A stretch of DNA of 9,140 nucleotides from Dethiobacter sp. (GCA_018333405.1 JAGXSR010000126.1:1-9140), one strand, 5' to 3'; shown: positions 1-6,613, counted from the stretch's first letter. The notes: generated by a model not told the origin, from the letters alone. Program-made: numbers and translations.

Positions 1-825
1 TCCCGTGTTCAGCACAATAAAACAACCTGTGCCGTAAGTATTTTTTACCGTGCCCGGCGTAAAACAACCTTGACCAAAAAGCGCCGCCTGCTGATCGCCC
101 GCTGCTCCGGCAATCGGTATATCAGCGCCGCCGAAAGTCTGATGGTCCGTATAGCCGTAAATGTGGCTGGAGGGTTTCACCTCCGGCAACATAGAGACCG
201 GTATATCTAAAGCGTTAAGTATTTTTTTATCCCATACCAAATCGTTGATATTAAACAGCATCGTTCTGGAGGCATTGGAATAATCGGTGACATGCGCCTT
301 CCCCCTGGTCAGGTTCCAGATAATCCACGAATCAACGGTACCAAAAAGCAAATCGCCGCTTTCGGCTCTTTCTTGTGCGCCCTCCACGTTGTCCAAAATC
401 CACTTAATCTTGGTTGCTGAAAAATACGCGTCAATAGTCAGACCGGTGTTGGCGCGGATATATTCTTCCAGGCCTTGAGCTTTTAGCTCGCGACAGATGC
501 CGGCAGTTCTTCTGCACTGCCAGACGATGGCATTATAAACAGGCTTCCCGGTAGTTTTATCCCAAATCAGAGTAGTTTCTCGTTGGTTGGCGATGCCGAT
601 AGCCGCAATTTCGTGGGGAGCGACACCGCTTTTTTCTAAAACCTCTCGCGACACGCCGCTTTGGGTGCCCCACATCTCCATCGGATCGTGCTCAACCCAG
701 CCGGCTTTCGGATAAATTTGGCTGAATTCTTTTTGAGAAACTCCGACTAGCTTACCCTTCCTGTCAAAAAGAATTGCTTTTGAACTGGTCGTGCCCTGGT
801 CCAACGCCAAAAGATACTTTTTCAT
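1..825 (-). CDS. glpK: Glycerol kinase, N-terminal 275 residues (gene runs off the left edge)
   Basis: Glycerol kinase phosphorylates glycerol with ATP to sn-glycerol-3-phosphate in the cytoplasm. The frame is open from an ATG at 825 to the window edge, giving 275 of the usual roughly 500 residues. Visible family features are the N-terminal phosphate-binding loop LDQGTTSS (residues 8-15), the glycerol-contacting NQRET (80-84) and AYF (133-135), the segment FGTVDSWIIWNLT (about 161-173), the FGGY-type signature YSNASRTMLFNI (about 182-193), AGDQQAALFG (242-251, catalytic Asp 244), and YGTGCF (265-270). A GGAGG site at 836-840 lies 10 bases before the start. The gene is downstream of glpP on the same strand, behind a leader with an intrinsic terminator, so control by GlpP antitermination is likely. 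The His that the PTS phosphorylates in enterococcal and bacillar enzymes appears to be Thr 230 here, based on a remembered alignment. No glpF lies between glpP and glpK. Confidence 0.96.
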   Translation of the reverse strand, partial: MKKYLLALDQGTTSSKAILFDRKGKLVGVSQKEFSQIYPKAGWVEHDPMEMWGTQSGVSREVLEKSGVAPHEIAAIGIANQRETTLIWDKTTGKPVYNAIVWQCRRTAGICRELKAQGLEEYIRANTGLTIDAYFSATKIKWILDNVEGAQERAESGDLLFGTVDSWIIWNLTRGKAHVTDYSNASRTMLFNINDLVWDKKILNALDIPVSMLPEVKPSSHIYGYTDHQTFGGADIPIAGAAGDQQAALFGQGCFTPGTVKNTYGTGCFIVLNTG

Positions 826-835
826 GTCAGTATAT

Positions 836-840
836 CCTCC
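836..840 (-). promoter_or_regulatory. Ribosome binding site of glpK
   Basis: Read on the minus strand this is GGAGG (inside AGGGAGG), 10 bases before the ATG at 825. It fixes the glpK start. Confidence 0.8.
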
Positions 841-932
841 CTGGTTATAAAACTAGATGCCCCGCACAGCGCCCCGCCGGTCAGCGCCTCCCAAACATAT
901 CGCCAAACCAGTATAAGGAGACAACAGAAAAC

Positions 933-977
933 AAAAAAACCATACCTAAAGCTTATAAACCAAGCTTAAATGTATGG
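933..977 (-). terminator. Leader intrinsic terminator of glpK, probable GlpP target
   Basis: On the minus strand the arm CCATACATTTAAGCTT (977-962) is followed by AAGCTTTAGGTATGG (954-940) and then seven T residues (939-933) and more T-rich sequence. CCATAC pairs with GTATGG, and AAGCTT pairs with AAGCTT across a small internal mismatch. This is a strong Rho-independent terminator lying inside the leader between glpP and glpK. In Firmicutes, GlpP with glycerol-3-phosphate prevents termination in glp leaders. The position, orientation and neighbouring glpP fit that role. The protein-binding part of the leader is not recognised from sequence. Confidence 0.85.
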
Positions 978-1029
978 CTCTCCATTACTCGGCCAGGATA
1001 TATTTAGGACACCATTTAACTCTATTCAG

Positions 1030-1058
1030 ATTATACTATTCGGCAAGCTTCATGTAAA
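1030..1058 (-). promoter_or_regulatory. Promoter of the glpK leader transcript
   Basis: On the minus strand there is TTTACA (1058-1053), a 17-base spacer and a perfect TATAAT (1035-1030). Transcription would start near 1023, giving a leader of about 200 bases before glpK with the intrinsic terminator roughly 45 bases in. The -35 box overlaps the last codons and stop of glpP, so glpK can be transcribed separately from glpP. Confidence 0.72.
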
Positions 1059-1076
1059 GATGCGGTGAGCTTGCCG
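1041..1076. repeat. 9-bp perfect inverted repeat at the 3' end of glpP
   Basis: CGGCAAGCT (1041-1049) and AGCTTGCCG (1068-1076) are perfect complements separated by 18 bases. The structure spans the last codons and stop of glpP and lies on the -35 side of the glpK promoter. There is no T-run on either strand, so it is not an intrinsic terminator. It may stabilise the glpP 3' end or be a regulatory element. Confidence 0.6.
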
Positions 1077-1634
1077 CCAAAGAAATTTATTGCTCGAAGA
1101 TACCCCGATGGCGTTAGCGTGCAGGCATTCAATCACATTTTCGTTCTCTTCGATCAGGCCTCCCGCTATGATCGGGGAGTTGGTTTCGCGGCTGATTTTT
1201 TTAATTATTTTGGGCATGATGCCCGGCAATATTTCAATAGCATCCGGCTTTGTCTCTTTTATTGATTGGATGCCCGTTTCAAGGGATAAAGAGTCGAGAA
1301 CAAAAATTCTTTGGATGCAAAATATATTCATGTCTTTAGCCTTTTTGATCAGGTTGCTTCTGGTTGTAATTATACCGTCGGGTTTAATAATCTTATGGAT
1401 ATATTTTAAAGCCGTTAAATCTCTCGATAAACCGTCCATCAAGTCGATATGCACGTACACATTTTTCCTGACTTGCTTGATCATCTCTACCATATCTTTT
1501 AAATTAAAGATATTCCCGATCAGCAAAAAAATAATTTCACAGTGGGAGTGGACGGCCTCCTCAAAATCTTTAATGTTGTTGATCGCCGCAATAATTGGGT
1601 ATTGCCTGATTTTATAAAAAAAATCTTTTTCCAT
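1050..1634 (-). CDS. glpP: Glycerol-3-phosphate-responsive antiterminator GlpP
   Basis: GlpP is a cytoplasmic RNA-binding antiterminator that, with glycerol-3-phosphate, allows transcription through terminators in glp leaders. The 194-residue product matches the family in length and in its beta/alpha-barrel-like conserved blocks: VHIDLMDG (about 61-68), GIITTRSN (about 87-94), IQRIFVLDS (107-115), EILPGIMP (134-141) and PIIAGGLI (154-161). I start it at the ATG at 1634 because family members begin just before the PIIAAI segment. A GGAGG lies 14 bases upstream, which is rather long. The frame could extend to a TTG at 1661, but that start has no ribosome site. The gene precedes glpK on the same strand, separated by a promoter and a leader terminator, its expected regulatory target. 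Confidence 0.93.
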   Translation of the reverse strand: MEKDFFYKIRQYPIIAAINNIKDFEEAVHSHCEIIFLLIGNIFNLKDMVEMIKQVRKNVYVHIDLMDGLSRDLTALKYIHKIIKPDGIITTRSNLIKKAKDMNIFCIQRIFVLDSLSLETGIQSIKETKPDAIEILPGIMPKIIKKISRETNSPIIAGGLIEENENVIECLHANAIGVSSSNKFLWRQAHRIFT

Positions 1635-1675
1635 AGCGCATAGCTTCGCCTCCGGGAACAACTTTATTTGCTTGT

Positions 1676-1704
1676 ATTTTCTACGTTACGCCGGGAAATG
1701 TCAA
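1676..1704 (-). promoter_or_regulatory. Candidate promoter of glpP
   Basis: On the minus strand there is a consensus TTGACA (1704-1699) followed after 17 bases by GAAAAT (1681-1676), a moderate -10. It lies about 40 bases before the glpP start and downstream of the methyltransferase remnant. The -35 is strong and the -10 weak. Confidence 0.45.
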
Positions 1705-1742
1705 CAAAATCCTTGCCCAATAGATGCCCAAACATGACCTTT

Positions 1743-2236
1743 TCAGCCTCCGCAAATCATATTGGTTGCTTTATTTACCGTATTTTTCCTGGAAACTGGC
1801 CAAACTTTCTTTGGGCATTTTATAACAATGTTCTTCATCCAGCTGTCCCAATTAGTATGATCAGACAATGCAGAACGGAAAAAAGCGCTCCGGCAATTTG
1901 CTACTGTATCCGGTTGCTCCAGGTAATGGCCGCCGGGGCCGACTTGGCTGATCAGATCCTCGGCGCTACCCGGCAGATCTTCTATTTCCCGGCGCAAACT
2001 TAAAACCCTCCCCCATATTTCTTCATCCATAATCCATTTTTCATAGCTGATACTTAAGAAAGATTCCATGATCCCCATGGCGTGGAGGACAAAATCAACA
2101 TTATTGGCCATAGTGAATAAGGAGAAAGAAGAGGCGCACTAATACGCAGCAACAGTATATCAAATGCCGGTATGAGAAAGAAGAACCAAGCATCAAAAAG
2201 ATCAGTCGTCAGATTCGATCGGGAAGTTGCGGCCAA
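1743..2236 (-). pseudogene. Remnant of an MttB-family (trimethylamine methyltransferase superfamily) gene, C-terminal end
   Basis: The MttB superfamily transfers methyl groups from methylated amines such as trimethylamine or glycine betaine to corrinoid proteins. The frame from 2111 contains the typical C-terminal blocks of this family: FVLHAMGIMES, SYEKWIMDEEIWGRV and VGPGGHYLEQPDTV, followed by NWDSW. A second frame upstream (about 2236-2186) reads LAATSRSNLTTDLFDAW, resembling the preceding family segment that ends in LTDSxxxDAQ. The main frame has an in-frame TAG about nine codons before 2111, and the two segments are out of register. The remaining roughly 350 N-terminal residues of a normal 480-500-residue protein are absent. 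After NWDS another frame stays open to a TAA at 1771, so the true C-terminus may also be shifted. I take it as a decayed gene rather than a 122-residue protein. Matching rests on remembered family patterns. Confidence 0.72.
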
Positions 2237-2397
2237 ATATGCGAAAGCCCCGCCCGGGGCAATTGGAATCTTCTATAAAACACTGGGCGCATTATATTTC
2301 CTGTTCCGGTTTCCTGACAAAAATTTTACATATTCTTGATTGTTCCTTCAAATGTATCGATTAAAATTACTATTGTTATTTGCTCATCTGTTTGTTT

Positions 2398-2403
2398 AGG
2401 AGG
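2398..2403 (+). promoter_or_regulatory. Ribosome binding site that decides the glycosyltransferase start
   Basis: AGGAGG directly abuts an ATG at 2404, leaving no spacing. A TTG at 2413 in the same frame is 9 bases downstream, near the optimum. The TTG is therefore the better start. Confidence 0.65.
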
Positions 2404-2412
2404 ATGCTGGAT

Positions 2413-3705
2413 TTGATTTTGATTCAGGTGCTTCAGGTTTTAGTTTTTTCCTTCGGCATTTATTTTCTGCTGATTGCCGCAGCTGGGCTTTTTACCAAGC
2501 CTCCCTGCCGGGTGCATTCACCCAGACTTAAATTTGCCGTGATTGTTGCCGCCCATAACGAAGAGCGGGTTGTGGCCAAATTAATCCGCAACCTGCTGAA
2601 CTTGGAATACCCGAAACAGATGTATGATGTTTACGTTATAGCCGATCATTGCACGGATGCCACCGCTGCAATCGCCCAAAGATCAGGGGCGCTGGTATGG
2701 AAGCGTTCGGGAAGCGTTCGGGGTAAAGGGCGATCTTTGCAAGAGATCATGCATGGGCTGGGCTTTACTTCGCCCGGGGAAAAACGTTATGATGCCGCAG
2801 CGATTATTGACGCCGACAACCTGGTGGCCTTAAATTTTTTACAAGTGATGAATAACCGCCTTTTGGAAGGTGAAAAGCTAATTCAATGCTCTATCGATTC
2901 AAAAAACCCCAATGACAGCTGGGTAACTTCTGTTTTTAGCGTTAATTTCTGGATTAACAACCGCTTTATTCTGCAGGCCCGATCCAATTTAGGACTCAGC
3001 TCCCTGACCGCGGGTACCGGTGTTTGTATCTCCCGGGAGATTATCGAAAAGACCGGTTGGTCAACCGTAACCCTGACCGAAGACCTGGAGTACGCCGTCC
3101 AGGCTTTGGCCTTAGGCTACCGGGCCTCATTTGCCAGGGAAACCAGGGTCTATGATGAAAAGCCGATAAATTTCAAAGCAGCCTGTCTCCAAAGGCTGCG
3201 CTGGGCCAGAGGCCAACTGAACGTCGCCATGCTCTACGCGCCCCGCCTCTTGCTTACAGGTCTGCGCAAAGGGGATCCGGCCAGGTTCGAAGGAGGTTTG
3301 CGTTTACTGCAGCTGCCGGTGCTGGCGCTGGGGATTGTAATGCTGATATTGGCGCCTTTACAACCGCAGTTCTTTCGGGACACCTCGGTTTATTACCAGA
3401 TAGGACTGAGATTCCCTTGGGCAGCGTTCTTTTTTGCCGCTGTGCCTTACCTGCTGCCCGTAGCCGCACTTTTCCTGGACCGGTTGCCGCTTAAACCTTA
3501 TCGCTATTTTTTATTGTATCCGCTATTTTACTTGAGCTGGATTATACTGGTTCTATACGCCCTGATTACTTTTCGCAAACAAAAATGGGTCCCTTCTCAA
3601 CATAAGTGCAATCTAGATTATTTGCATATGCCTCCGGCGTCTGCTTCAACCTGCTTACGCGCAAGATTCAGGCTCGGCAGAACCGGCCTTAAAGAATACT
3701 CCTGA
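2413..3705 (+). CDS. Membrane-anchored glycosyltransferase family 2 protein
   Basis: This is a processive-type family 2 glycosyltransferase that moves a sugar from a nucleotide-sugar on the cytoplasmic face of the membrane, probably into an envelope or extracellular polysaccharide. The acceptor and sugar are unknown. In the 430-residue product there is an N-terminal membrane helix (about 2-26), the GT-A core beginning IVAAHNEE (44-51), ADHCTD (77-82), the metal-binding DADN (133-136), TGVCIS (202-207), the acceptor-site TEDLEY (222-227) and QRLRW (260-264). The last is the Q/RxxRW motif of cellulose-synthase-like and IcaA-like enzymes. Three further hydrophobic segments follow (about 298-316, 335-355, 365-386), then a basic cytoplasmic tail. 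The chosen TTG start has a well-spaced AGGAGG; ATG 2404 would add three residues. It is followed by a two-component operon with a separate promoter, and a functional link is possible but unproven. Confidence 0.9.
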   Translation: MILIQVLQVLVFSFGIYFLLIAAAGLFTKPPCRVHSPRLKFAVIVAAHNEERVVAKLIRNLLNLEYPKQMYDVYVIADHCTDATAAIAQRSGALVWKRSGSVRGKGRSLQEIMHGLGFTSPGEKRYDAAAIIDADNLVALNFLQVMNNRLLEGEKLIQCSIDSKNPNDSWVTSVFSVNFWINNRFILQARSNLGLSSLTAGTGVCISREIIEKTGWSTVTLTEDLEYAVQALALGYRASFARETRVYDEKPINFKAACLQRLRWARGQLNVAMLYAPRLLLTGLRKGDPARFEGGLRLLQLPVLALGIVMLILAPLQPQFFRDTSVYYQIGLRFPWAAFFFAAVPYLLPVAALFLDRLPLKPYRYFLLYPLFYLSWIILVLYALITFRKQKWVPSQHKCNLDYLHMPPASASTCLRARFRLGRTGLKEYS

Positions 3706-3743
3706 AGGACAACCGGCACACCGGTGCCCGGCGCAACTTTAAG

Positions 3744-3772
3744 CGGACAACAGATCCGGATTCTGATACAAT
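3744..3772 (+). promoter_or_regulatory. Promoter of the two-component operon
   Basis: CGGACA (3744-3749), a 17-base spacer and TACAAT (3767-3772), the latter preceded by TG one base away (extended -10, TGATACAAT). Transcription would begin near 3779, about 25 bases before the response-regulator start. Confidence 0.6.
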
Positions 3773-3791
3773 AGAAGAAAATGCGGATCTG
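3751..3791. repeat. 8-bp inverted repeat bracketing the operon -10 and start site
   Basis: CAGATCCG (3751-3758) and CGGATCTG (3784-3791) are perfect complements with 25 bases between them. Their centres are 33 bp apart, about three helical turns. They flank the -10 box and likely start point of the two-component promoter. This suggests an operator or autoregulatory site; the left arm would be outside the RNA if the promoter call is right. Confidence 0.55.
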
Positions 3792-3802
3792 AGGTCGGGG
3801 AT

Positions 3803-4495
3803 TTGAATAGACCGGTTATTCTGATCATCGAGGATGACCGACACATCCTGGAGCTGTTAAAGGTATGCCTGATCCAGGAAGGATACCAGGTTGTACCTGT
3901 AGAAAACGGGCTGGAAGGGCTGGAAATGGCCAGGCAGGGCAGTTGGGACCTGATTATTCTGGACTTGATGTTGCCTGGTATGGATGGTCTTTCTATTTGC
4001 CGGGAGCTATCAGCGAAAAAAGCGCCTGCTCCAATCCTCATACTTAGCGCCAAGGGTGAGGAGATGGACCGGGTATTAGGGTTAAAGTTAGGCGCAGATG
4101 ATTACGTGGTAAAACCTTTCAGCCCGCGGGAGCTGACAGCCAGAGTCGAGGCCTTATTGCGGCGAGCAGGCAAAAGAGAACAGCCTCTGGAAGAGCTGAA
4201 ATTAAGCGAACTTACAATCAGCCCCGCTCAGCGGACCACATCAGTTAACGGAATACGGCTGCCTCTTACGCCCAAAGAATTTGAACTCTTGCACTTGCTG
4301 GCCTCTCATCCCAAAAGGGTGTTTACCCGTGATGAGCTGCTGACTCTGGTCTGGAGTTTTGATTATCTCGGCGGCAGCAGATCTATCGATGAGCATATCA
4401 AGAATCTTCGGCAAAAAATAAAAGAAGCGGGCGCCCAAAAAACCTACATTCAAACTGTATGGGGAGTAGGATACAAGTTTGAGGAGCTGACCTAA
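3803..4495 (+). CDS. OmpR/PhoB-family response regulator
   Basis: A cytoplasmic transcription factor of 230 residues, normal for the family. The receiver domain (about 4-120) shows the acidic pocket EDD (10-12), phospho-acceptor Asp 54 in LDLMLPGMDG, Ser 82 and Lys 104 in the KPF motif. A winged-helix DNA-binding domain follows (about 133-229), with LTPKEFELL, the RDELL turn, a recognition-helix region around RSIDEHIKNLRQKI, and the terminal wing VWGVGYKF. The TTG start has GAGGT seven bases before it. Its stop is one base from the sensor-kinase start, so the two are co-translated. OmpR-type regulators bind direct repeats spaced 10-11 bp as head-to-tail dimers. This is relevant because a long 10-11-bp repeat array lies downstream of the operon. 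The signal and regulon cannot be read from the sequence. Confidence 0.95.
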   Translation: MNRPVILIIEDDRHILELLKVCLIQEGYQVVPVENGLEGLEMARQGSWDLIILDLMLPGMDGLSICRELSAKKAPAPILILSAKGEEMDRVLGLKLGADDYVVKPFSPRELTARVEALLRRAGKREQPLEELKLSELTISPAQRTTSVNGIRLPLTPKEFELLHLLASHPKRVFTRDELLTLVWSFDYLGGSRSIDEHIKNLRQKIKEAGAQKTYIQTVWGVGYKFEELT

Positions 4496-4496
4496 A

Positions 4497-5981
4497 TTGA
4501 CCCTGTTTCCGTTAAAACGTTTTTTTACCCGACTGATGCTCAGCTACCTGGTTATAACCTTGGCGGTGCTTAGCGTAATCAGCATCGTCTTTATCACCCT
4601 GATGCAAAGATATTTTTTCAGCGTGGAAGGGTGGCAGCTGGTCAGCCGGGGAGAAAAAGCCGGATCATTGTTGCAAGAGCCTCTGCTGCGAAACGATCTG
4701 CCTGCGTTGAGGAAGCTTACAGAGACCCTCGCTTTTTCTTATGACGCTTCCCTGTGGGTAACCGATAAATATGGCGCCGTCCTGGCAAACCCGGGAGCCG
4801 ACCCTGACCGGTTGGGACTGAGTGTAGAGCAGGGCGAGATAGAGCACGTCCTGTCCGGCAACGTGATTACCAAACAGATAACCGGGCCAGGATATAACAG
4901 CCTTTTTTACATGGCGCCAATCTATGAACCAGGATATGACCCGGAGGATGAAAACGGCGACGCCGGTGATGCGGCCCCGGTGATCGGATCTCTGGCCATC
5001 AGTTTTCCCTTGGGTCGCGCCACCGGCACAGTTGCCGGGATCACCCGCCTGGGAATATATGCCGCCGCCGGCGCGGTAGCCCTGGCGGTAATTATCGCTT
5101 ATTCCCTGTCCCGGCAAATATCCAGGCCTGTAGAAGAGATGAGCCGGGTAGCCCTGGAACTGTCGCAGGGCCGGTTTGATCAACGGGTTTCGTGCCATAC
5201 CGGTGACGAGCTAGGGCATCTGGCCAAAACGTTGAACTATGCCGTTGACCGCGTATCGGAGACCATTGAACAGCAGCAGCACAGTGTAAAGCTGCAGCGG
5301 GACTTTATTTCCGACATCTCGCATGAATTCAGAGCCCCCCTGACCACCCTGCGCGGCTTTTTGGAGTTGATGCGCAGCGGCAGGATTAACTCGTCCGATC
5401 AAAGCCGCTATTTGGAGATCATGTATGCCGATACGTTGCATTTAAGCCGTCTGGTTCAGGATCTGTTGGAACTGGCTAGTTTAGAATCGCTCCAGATCAC
5501 CCTGGTTAAAGAAATGCATGATCTTGGCCCGCTGCTTAAATCATCAGCCCGGCATTTACAGCTTGCGGCCGAGGAAAAAGACGCTATACTAGAAGTGCAG
5601 ATTGCCTCCGGTCTCCCCAGCATCCCGGTAGACGCTAACCGCTTTCACCAGGTAGTGGTTAACCTGATTGAAAACGCAATCCGTTACAGCCCGCCTGGCG
5701 GAGTAGTCGCCGTTAAAGCCGATGCGGAAGAACAAGGAGTCACGATTAAGGTCTCCGACTGCGGTAAGGGCATCTCGGAAGCGGAGCTTCCGTTTATCTG
5801 GGATCGTTTTTATAAAGTGGATAAAGCGCGCACCCGCTCAGATACCGGCTCAGGCCTCGGCTTGGCTATTGTGCGCCGGATTGTGGAGATGCATGGGGGC
5901 CGGGTGGCTGCCGAAAGCGCCCCGGGTCAAGGCTCTGCTTTCAGTTTCTGGCTGCCTGTGGAAGATGCAGCATTAACTTAA
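4497..5981 (+). CDS. Membrane sensor histidine kinase (HAMP, HisKA, HATPase_c)
   Basis: The partner kinase of the preceding response regulator, 494 residues. In order: membrane helix about 13-37; an extracytoplasmic sensor region about 38-180, PAS-like in feel (SLWVTDKYGAVLANP at 85-99) with an acidic stretch near 149-158; membrane helix about 184-204; HAMP linker about 205-257; HisKA with the phosphorylated His 276 in SHEFRAPLT; and HATPase with N-box NLIENAIRY (389-397), G1 box DCGKG (421-425), F-box FIWDRFYK (433-440) and G2 box GSGLGLA (451-457). All catalytic motifs are intact. The start is a TTG at 4497, one base after the regulator stop, with GAGGAG at 4481-4486 inside the regulator gene. 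The ligand is unknown. No forward intrinsic terminator is seen after the stop. Confidence 0.95.
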   Translation: MTLFPLKRFFTRLMLSYLVITLAVLSVISIVFITLMQRYFFSVEGWQLVSRGEKAGSLLQEPLLRNDLPALRKLTETLAFSYDASLWVTDKYGAVLANPGADPDRLGLSVEQGEIEHVLSGNVITKQITGPGYNSLFYMAPIYEPGYDPEDENGDAGDAAPVIGSLAISFPLGRATGTVAGITRLGIYAAAGAVALAVIIAYSLSRQISRPVEEMSRVALELSQGRFDQRVSCHTGDELGHLAKTLNYAVDRVSETIEQQQHSVKLQRDFISDISHEFRAPLTTLRGFLELMRSGRINSSDQSRYLEIMYADTLHLSRLVQDLLELASLESLQITLVKEMHDLGPLLKSSARHLQLAAEEKDAILEVQIASGLPSIPVDANRFHQVVVNLIENAIRYSPPGGVVAVKADAEEQGVTIKVSDCGKGISEAELPFIWDRFYKVDKARTRSDTGSGLGLAIVRRIVEMHGGRVAAESAPGQGSAFSFWLPVEDAALT

Positions 5982-5988
5982 GGCTTTC

Positions 5989-6015
5989 AAAAAAAAATGC
6001 AGGGAGAACCCTGCA
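5989..6015 (-). terminator. Intrinsic terminator oriented for minus-strand transcription
   Basis: TGCAGGG (5998-6004) pairs perfectly with CCCTGCA (6009-6015) across an AGAA loop. Nine A residues (5989-5997) lie on the left, so on the minus strand the hairpin is followed by nine T residues. It would stop RNA made leftward from the 6016-6640 region. In the plus direction there is no T-run, so it is a poor terminator for the kinase operon. Confidence 0.75.
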
Positions 6016-6201
6016 AGAGAAATATAGTAGGAGGTTAGGTTAAGCGTCGTTTGTACAATAACTATTCATCTTAAAACTGAAATATCCTGCTAATATAAAA
6101 AATATTTTATATAGAAATAAAATTTTTATGATTCAGATTTAAACTATTTTGGTCCTGCATAAATAATTTGGCCGGCAGCGGTTATACTACAACTGAAACA
6201 G
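6016..6201. other. AT-rich gene-free segment with an AT hairpin
   Basis: No credible coding frame is seen. The segment includes an 8-bp AT inverted repeat, ATATAAAA (6093-6100) with TTTTATAT (6105-6112), and several A/T tracts up to about 6150, with composition very unlike the GC-rich array that follows. Possible -10-like sequences occur, for example TATACT at 6183-6188, but no convincing -35 partner was found. The bases after about 6149 (GGTCCTGCATA, CGGTTATACTAC) may be more degenerate units of the array. Confidence 0.4.
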
Positions 6202-6613
6202 AGGTCTATAACGGACGGGCCCAGGTTGCGGTAAGGTCAAAAGGCTTTGCTGCAGCCGGCCAAAGGTTGTTCGCAGGTCCTGATAAGGGCTTGTGATCAG
6301 CCGGCGGGAAGATGGTAGCGGGTTTTGTAAGGCTCTGTAATAGTCAAGCAGATTGTTGCAGGGTCTGCAGAGGCCCGTTACGGTCGAGCTAAGATCGGTA
6401 TAAGTTCTTGCTTTACTTAAGTATCTGCTAAGGCTTAAGATAAGCTTGAGGTCGGTAGCGGTCAGCGGATCGCTTCCGGCTTCGGAAGGGTTTATACCGG
6501 TCGAGCAAAGGTTAATGCCGGTTCTGATTTGCGGTCTGTTGTAGCTGACAGGTTGCAGCAGGCTGCTAAAGGATCGTCATTAGCCGGAGCGCAGATCGTT
6601 ATAGGCTTCTGTT
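6202..6613. repeat. Degenerate tandem array of about 40 units with about 10-11 bp period
   Basis: Nearly the whole stretch can be divided into short units starting [A/C]GG, for example AGGTCTATAA (6202), CGGACGGGCCC (6212), AGGTTGCGGTA (6223), AGGTTGTTCGC (6264), AGGTCCTGATA (6275), AGGCTCTGTA (6330), CGGTCGAGCTA (6381), AGGTCGGTAG (6449), CGGTCGAGCAA (6498), AGGTTGCAGC (6550), AGGCTGCTAA (6560) and AGGCTTCTG (6603). Most units are 10-12 bp, with a few of 7-9 or 13; the mean is close to one turn of B-DNA. A rough consensus is [A/C]GGTCTGTTA, with about 25 units carrying the GG. The period is not a multiple of three and all frames contain stops, so it is not coding. My unit boundaries were chosen by eye, which inflates agreement. 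Function unknown; phased protein-binding sites or a minus-strand RNA are possibilities. Confidence 0.6.

Noticed and set aside
1041..1076. Inverted repeat at the end of glpP taken as the glpP terminator
   Set aside because: Neither strand has a T-run after it; the true intrinsic terminator lies further downstream at 933-977.
1090..1617. Plus-strand 175-codon ORF
   Set aside because: It is antisense to glpP, which has clear family motifs; no ribosome site or recognisable product.
2133..2138. In-frame TAG in the MttB-family remnant read as pyrrolysine
   Set aside because: The Pyl codon of true MttB lies further from the C-terminus and the context here aligns with a segment after that site. 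The upstream frame also has a TGA soon after and a register change, so decay is the simpler explanation.
2311..2367. Promoter for the glycosyltransferase
   Set aside because: CTGACA at 2314 and TTGATT at 2336 have only poor -10 partners at acceptable spacing, so no box could be supported.
4665..5198. Minus-strand 177-codon ORF
   Set aside because: It is the shadow of the sensor kinase gene, whose motifs are all intact on the plus strand.
5989..6015. Terminator of the two-component operon
   Set aside because: The T-run is on the minus strand; in the plus direction the hairpin is followed by AGAGAAATA, so it would stop kinase transcripts poorly.
6202..6613. CRISPR array or decayed repeat-protein gene
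   Set aside because: Units are far too short and degenerate for CRISPR and have no spacers. The 10-11-bp period is not a multiple of three and every frame has many stops, although one frame shows SADR[FY]RL twice.
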